Shown: one piece after another, positions 4,364 to 6,835 of the stretch | Position numbering within the stretch: position 1 is the first letter of the stretch | How the letters are laid out: each line of letters begins with the position of its first letter | NCBI GenBank assembly: GCA_937890045.1 | Contig: CALBXV010000669.1 | Span: 1-6,835 of the forward strand | Source: an uncultured archaeon | GTDB taxonomy: Archaea > Thermoproteota > Nitrososphaeria > Nitrososphaerales > CALBXV01 | Direction of reading: 5' to 3' | DNA: 6,835 nt | Notes under the pieces: model-generated | What the model saw: the letters and a program-made list of their open reading frames with translations, nothing else | Databases searched by the model: none | Told to the model about the DNA's origin: nothing | Program-made: the position numbers and the translations under genes

Positions 4364-6835
4364 ATGCCAATTTCTAAAAAGACAAAAGCTTATCAAGGAC
4401 TGAAAGATGTACCAGTTTTAGTAGATAATGCTGTAGGTGCTTTCCGCTTAACTGAAGTTCCAGCAGAATTACCACTTGGAAAAAGTTCTTTTCTTGTTGG
4501 GGGATCTGGTGAATTAAAATCTAATGTAGAGATAAAGGTTGAACTTTTAGATTCTGCTGGAAATCCAATTTATACTTCAGTTGTACCAGATTATTTGGAG
4601 GGAAATGCAAGACGAGTTTCGATTGAAGTTTATGATGATGTAGCGCCAGGAGAAGCTACACTTTATTTACTTGGAGAACTTTCTAAAGATCAGCTCGAAT
4701 CCTTAGCTTTCACTTCACCCCCAGATGAAATTCCGGTAGAACCAGCTAAAATTTCACCCGAATGGATAAATGTATATAATGCACGAACAATGACTACAAT
4801 GTTCGTTAATCCTGCAGCTAATAATACACAACCAATTTTATTTTACAAACAACCTAAAATAAAAGTTTCTGAAATTAGAAAAGGAAATCTTGATGTTACA
4901 AGACCGGCCGAGTATCTTACTCACTCACCAGGCACAATTAAAGGGAGTGCTTTAGGTCAAAATGGAAATATTTTACCAAGAGACGAGTCAGACGTTCCCG
5001 GCTCCGATGTTTCTACCAATACTGGAAAACTTGAACATAAAGCTGGACTTGTAAAAGCCACGGGAATTGATGAGCGTGGAAGAGTTATTAGAAGAACTCC
5101 TGGAATGGATAATAGATTTACTGTTTCCGTGAGTGGTGGAACATTTAATCTACCTCACGTTGGTGGAAAATTGTTTGTTGCCAATCCGATAGTTGATACA
5201 GCACAATTTGCAACAGAATCATTTCATTCAGGCAGTGGATTTACAACAAAGATTATAGATGTATTAAACACCACCACTCTTGTTACGGAAAATGTCTATA
5301 CTATTACTAATACTAAAAATGATGATAAATTAATTGCACCATTTAAAGACAGTCCTTATGAAATAACATTTACTCCGGCACCCACACAATCAGAAAACAA
5401 AGATAATATACGTTCATTCGGTAGTGTTGAAATAACAGATATGACAACATTTTCTGGTGATATTTTTAGAGTTAAATTATATGCAAAACCCGAAGGTTCT
5501 ATTGGAGATTTTGAACGAGTTGCGGATGAAGTGGTTGGAGCAGATGATGTATTAACTATTTCAGGGTCTGTTTCTGAAAATGAAAGATTGGGATATTTTG
5601 TTAATCAATCTCACGTTAATTCTTATTGGTCAGTAGGAAATAATTCTAATACTACATTAACTCATGATTCAACTAAAGTATTAAATTCATTGATAATGTC
5701 AGGTTCAACATCCTCTGACTATATAAGAGCAGAAGTTGGACCTGGATACGCAGTAGGATTTAATCCTGATGTAGAGTATGCATTTAGAGCAAGACTTATT
5801 GGAGTAGGTGCCAGTTCTAAACTCGCCGTTCATTTTTCGGGTTCTTCATTTGGAAATAATAATTCTGCTTTAGATAAGACTTGGGGATACCAGTTAGAAG
5901 TTGATGAACAACTGGCTGAATTTCAGGTTCCTGATACTGCGGATGAATATGATTTTGGAGAAGTTGCAGAAACTTTTACACCAGACTTATCGGGCAGTGG
6001 TGTAGTTCAATTCAGAGGTATATCAGGGCAGTGGTATATTTCAGATGTATCAGTCAGTCCATTACAGGAAACAAACATTTCACCAGATACTTTTACATTA
6101 ACAGCTCCATTACCAGTAAGTCAAAAAAGACCAGAACGATACAAATTTATGGCGGAATTTTATGATGTGAATAACAATATTGCTGAAACTGTTGCTATTC
6201 TTAATGATGTGAGTTTCGTAGGTAGTAATTTGTTTATTGATGGTGATGATAATGTTTTATCGGGCTCAGTTTATATGAGTGATGTAATAGGTGGTGGGAT
6301 TGAATTAAGTGGTAAATCATCTGCAATGATCAAATCATCTGGATATGTAGGGTTTTCTCAGGCAGTAACTGGTAGTGGTTTGCCGGGATATATGTTGTAT
6401 AGTGGTTCAGTTTTAGCTGATACTGGAAACAATTATAGTGGGGTTGGCATGGAGATGGTTGGTTCAGCCAGTTCATCATTACGATTTAGAACATCAACTG
6501 GTAAATTAGAAATATCAGGTTCAATTGTAGCAACAGAAGGACAGATTGCACAGTTTAATATTACTGGTAGTGTTCTTAGTGGAACAAACATAGATATTCA
6601 GTCATCTGGTGCGGTTATAAAAAGGACAGATAGAGGTCCTGAAGATGGATACCAATCTAATGGATTTTATATTGATTTTACACCAGAAGATCAAGGAGCG
6701 GGGACAAAATATTATTTAAAATTTGGTGATAAGTTTGGAGTAACTTCAGACGGTGTAGCAGAAATTGCAGGTGGAACAATTCAAGCAGTTGCAATTACTA
6801 CTACGGAAGGGGCAACTGCTGGGTTTACCATTAAA
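4364..6835 (+). CDS. Large beta-rich tail/fibre-like virion structural protein, 3'-truncated by window edge
   Basis: One frame runs open for 824 codons to the last base with no stop, so the C-terminus is missing. The ATG is set by the GGAG six bases upstream. The sequence is rich in Gly, Ser, Thr, Asn and Val, I found no cysteine, and there is no signal peptide or membrane segment. Visible parts: an N-terminal beta-sandwich-like domain (about 35-106: VEIKVELLDSAGNPIY, then RRVSIEVYDD, then LYLLGEL); a second beta region with SGDIFRVKLYAKPEGS (about 360-430); a domain like a carbohydrate-binding jelly roll (about 440-566, ending QWYISDVSVSP); then a repetitive region (about 610-824) with SGSV-type turns and GQIAQFNITGSVLSG, which resembles beta-helical fibre stalks. 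This composition suits a tail fibre, spike or other exposed virion protein involved in host binding. The exact role cannot be set: the C-terminal tip, where a receptor-binding or S74-type chaperone domain might sit, is outside the window. Confidence 0.85.
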   Translation, partial: MPISKKTKAYQGLKDVPVLVDNAVGAFRLTEVPAELPLGKSSFLVGGSGELKSNVEIKVELLDSAGNPIYTSVVPDYLEGNARRVSIEVYDDVAPGEATLYLLGELSKDQLESLAFTSPPDEIPVEPAKISPEWINVYNARTMTTMFVNPAANNTQPILFYKQPKIKVSEIRKGNLDVTRPAEYLTHSPGTIKGSALGQNGNILPRDESDVPGSDVSTNTGKLEHKAGLVKATGIDERGRVIRRTPGMDNRFTVSVSGGTFNLPHVGGKLFVANPIVDTAQFATESFHSGSGFTTKIIDVLNTTTLVTENVYTITNTKNDDKLIAPFKDSPYEITFTPAPTQSENKDNIRSFGSVEITDMTTFSGDIFRVKLYAKPEGSIGDFERVADEVVGADDVLTISGSVSENERLGYFVNQSHVNSYWSVGNNSNTTLTHDSTKVLNSLIMSGSTSSDYIRAEVGPGYAVGFNPDVEYAFRARLIGVGASSKLAVHFSGSSFGNNNSALDKTWGYQLEVDEQLAEFQVPDTADEYDFGEVAETFTPDLSGSGVVQFRGISGQWYISDVSVSPLQETNISPDTFTLTAPLPVSQKRPERYKFMAEFYDVNNNIAETVAILNDVSFVGSNLFIDGDDNVLSGSVYMSDVIGGGIELSGKSSAMIKSSGYVGFSQAVTGSGLPGYMLYSGSVLADTGNNYSGVGMEMVGSASSSLRFRTSTGKLEISGSIVATEGQIAQFNITGSVLSGTNIDIQSSGAVIKRTDRGPEDGYQSNGFYIDFTPEDQGAGTKYYLKFGDKFGVTSDGVAEIAGGTIQAVAITTTEGATAGFTIK

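Noticed and set aside
1..6835. tRNA genes, CRISPR arrays, insertion sequences, or a defence island
   Set aside because: No cloverleaf-like segment, regularly spaced repeats, transposase motifs or terminal repeats were seen. The window is almost fully accounted for by phage replication and structural genes.

Overview
This window looks like part of the genome of a tailed bacteriophage with a large, T4-like replication toolkit. It is AT-rich (roughly one third G+C by eye), tightly packed, has overlapping genes, and places a DNA-metabolism cluster beside a large virion structural gene. The protein style resembles uncultured marine T4-like phages, but that is recalled family knowledge. No host or species can be assigned from the sequence alone.

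Layout. (1) Bases 1-750 are the 3' part of a DnaG-type primase with its TOPRIM catalytic core; the N-terminus lies before the window. (2) Bases 719-937 encode a 72-residue protein of unknown function that overlaps the primase end by 32 bases. (3) Bases 934-4089 encode one 1051-residue polypeptide that joins a complete Mre11/SbcD/gp47 nuclease to a complete Rad50/SbcC/gp46 ATPase. It starts at a TTG that overlaps the preceding stop codon. (4) Bases 4076-4288, on the minus strand, encode a small ribbon-helix-helix DNA-binding protein whose 3' end overlaps the nuclease-ATPase gene by 14 bases. (5) Bases 4289-4363 form a short control region between two oppositely oriented genes. It holds a TATAAT / AATAAATA element facing right and a TATAAATA element facing left. 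(6) From base 4364 to the end of the window runs one uninterrupted frame of at least 824 codons: a beta-rich, cysteine-free tail or fibre-like structural protein that continues past the window. It has no stop inside the window.

How the genes fit together. The primase, the small protein and the Mre11-Rad50 fusion read as one co-directional, translationally overlapping replication/recombination operon. Primase makes lagging-strand primers, while Mre11-Rad50 processes DNA ends for recombination-dependent replication. The RHH gene is the only minus-strand gene and sits exactly at the border between the replication and structural modules. With the promoter-like elements beside it, it is the best candidate for a local regulator there. 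The most notable item is the single-chain Mre11-Rad50 enzyme. I see no RNA genes, CRISPR arrays, insertion sequences or defence system in the window.
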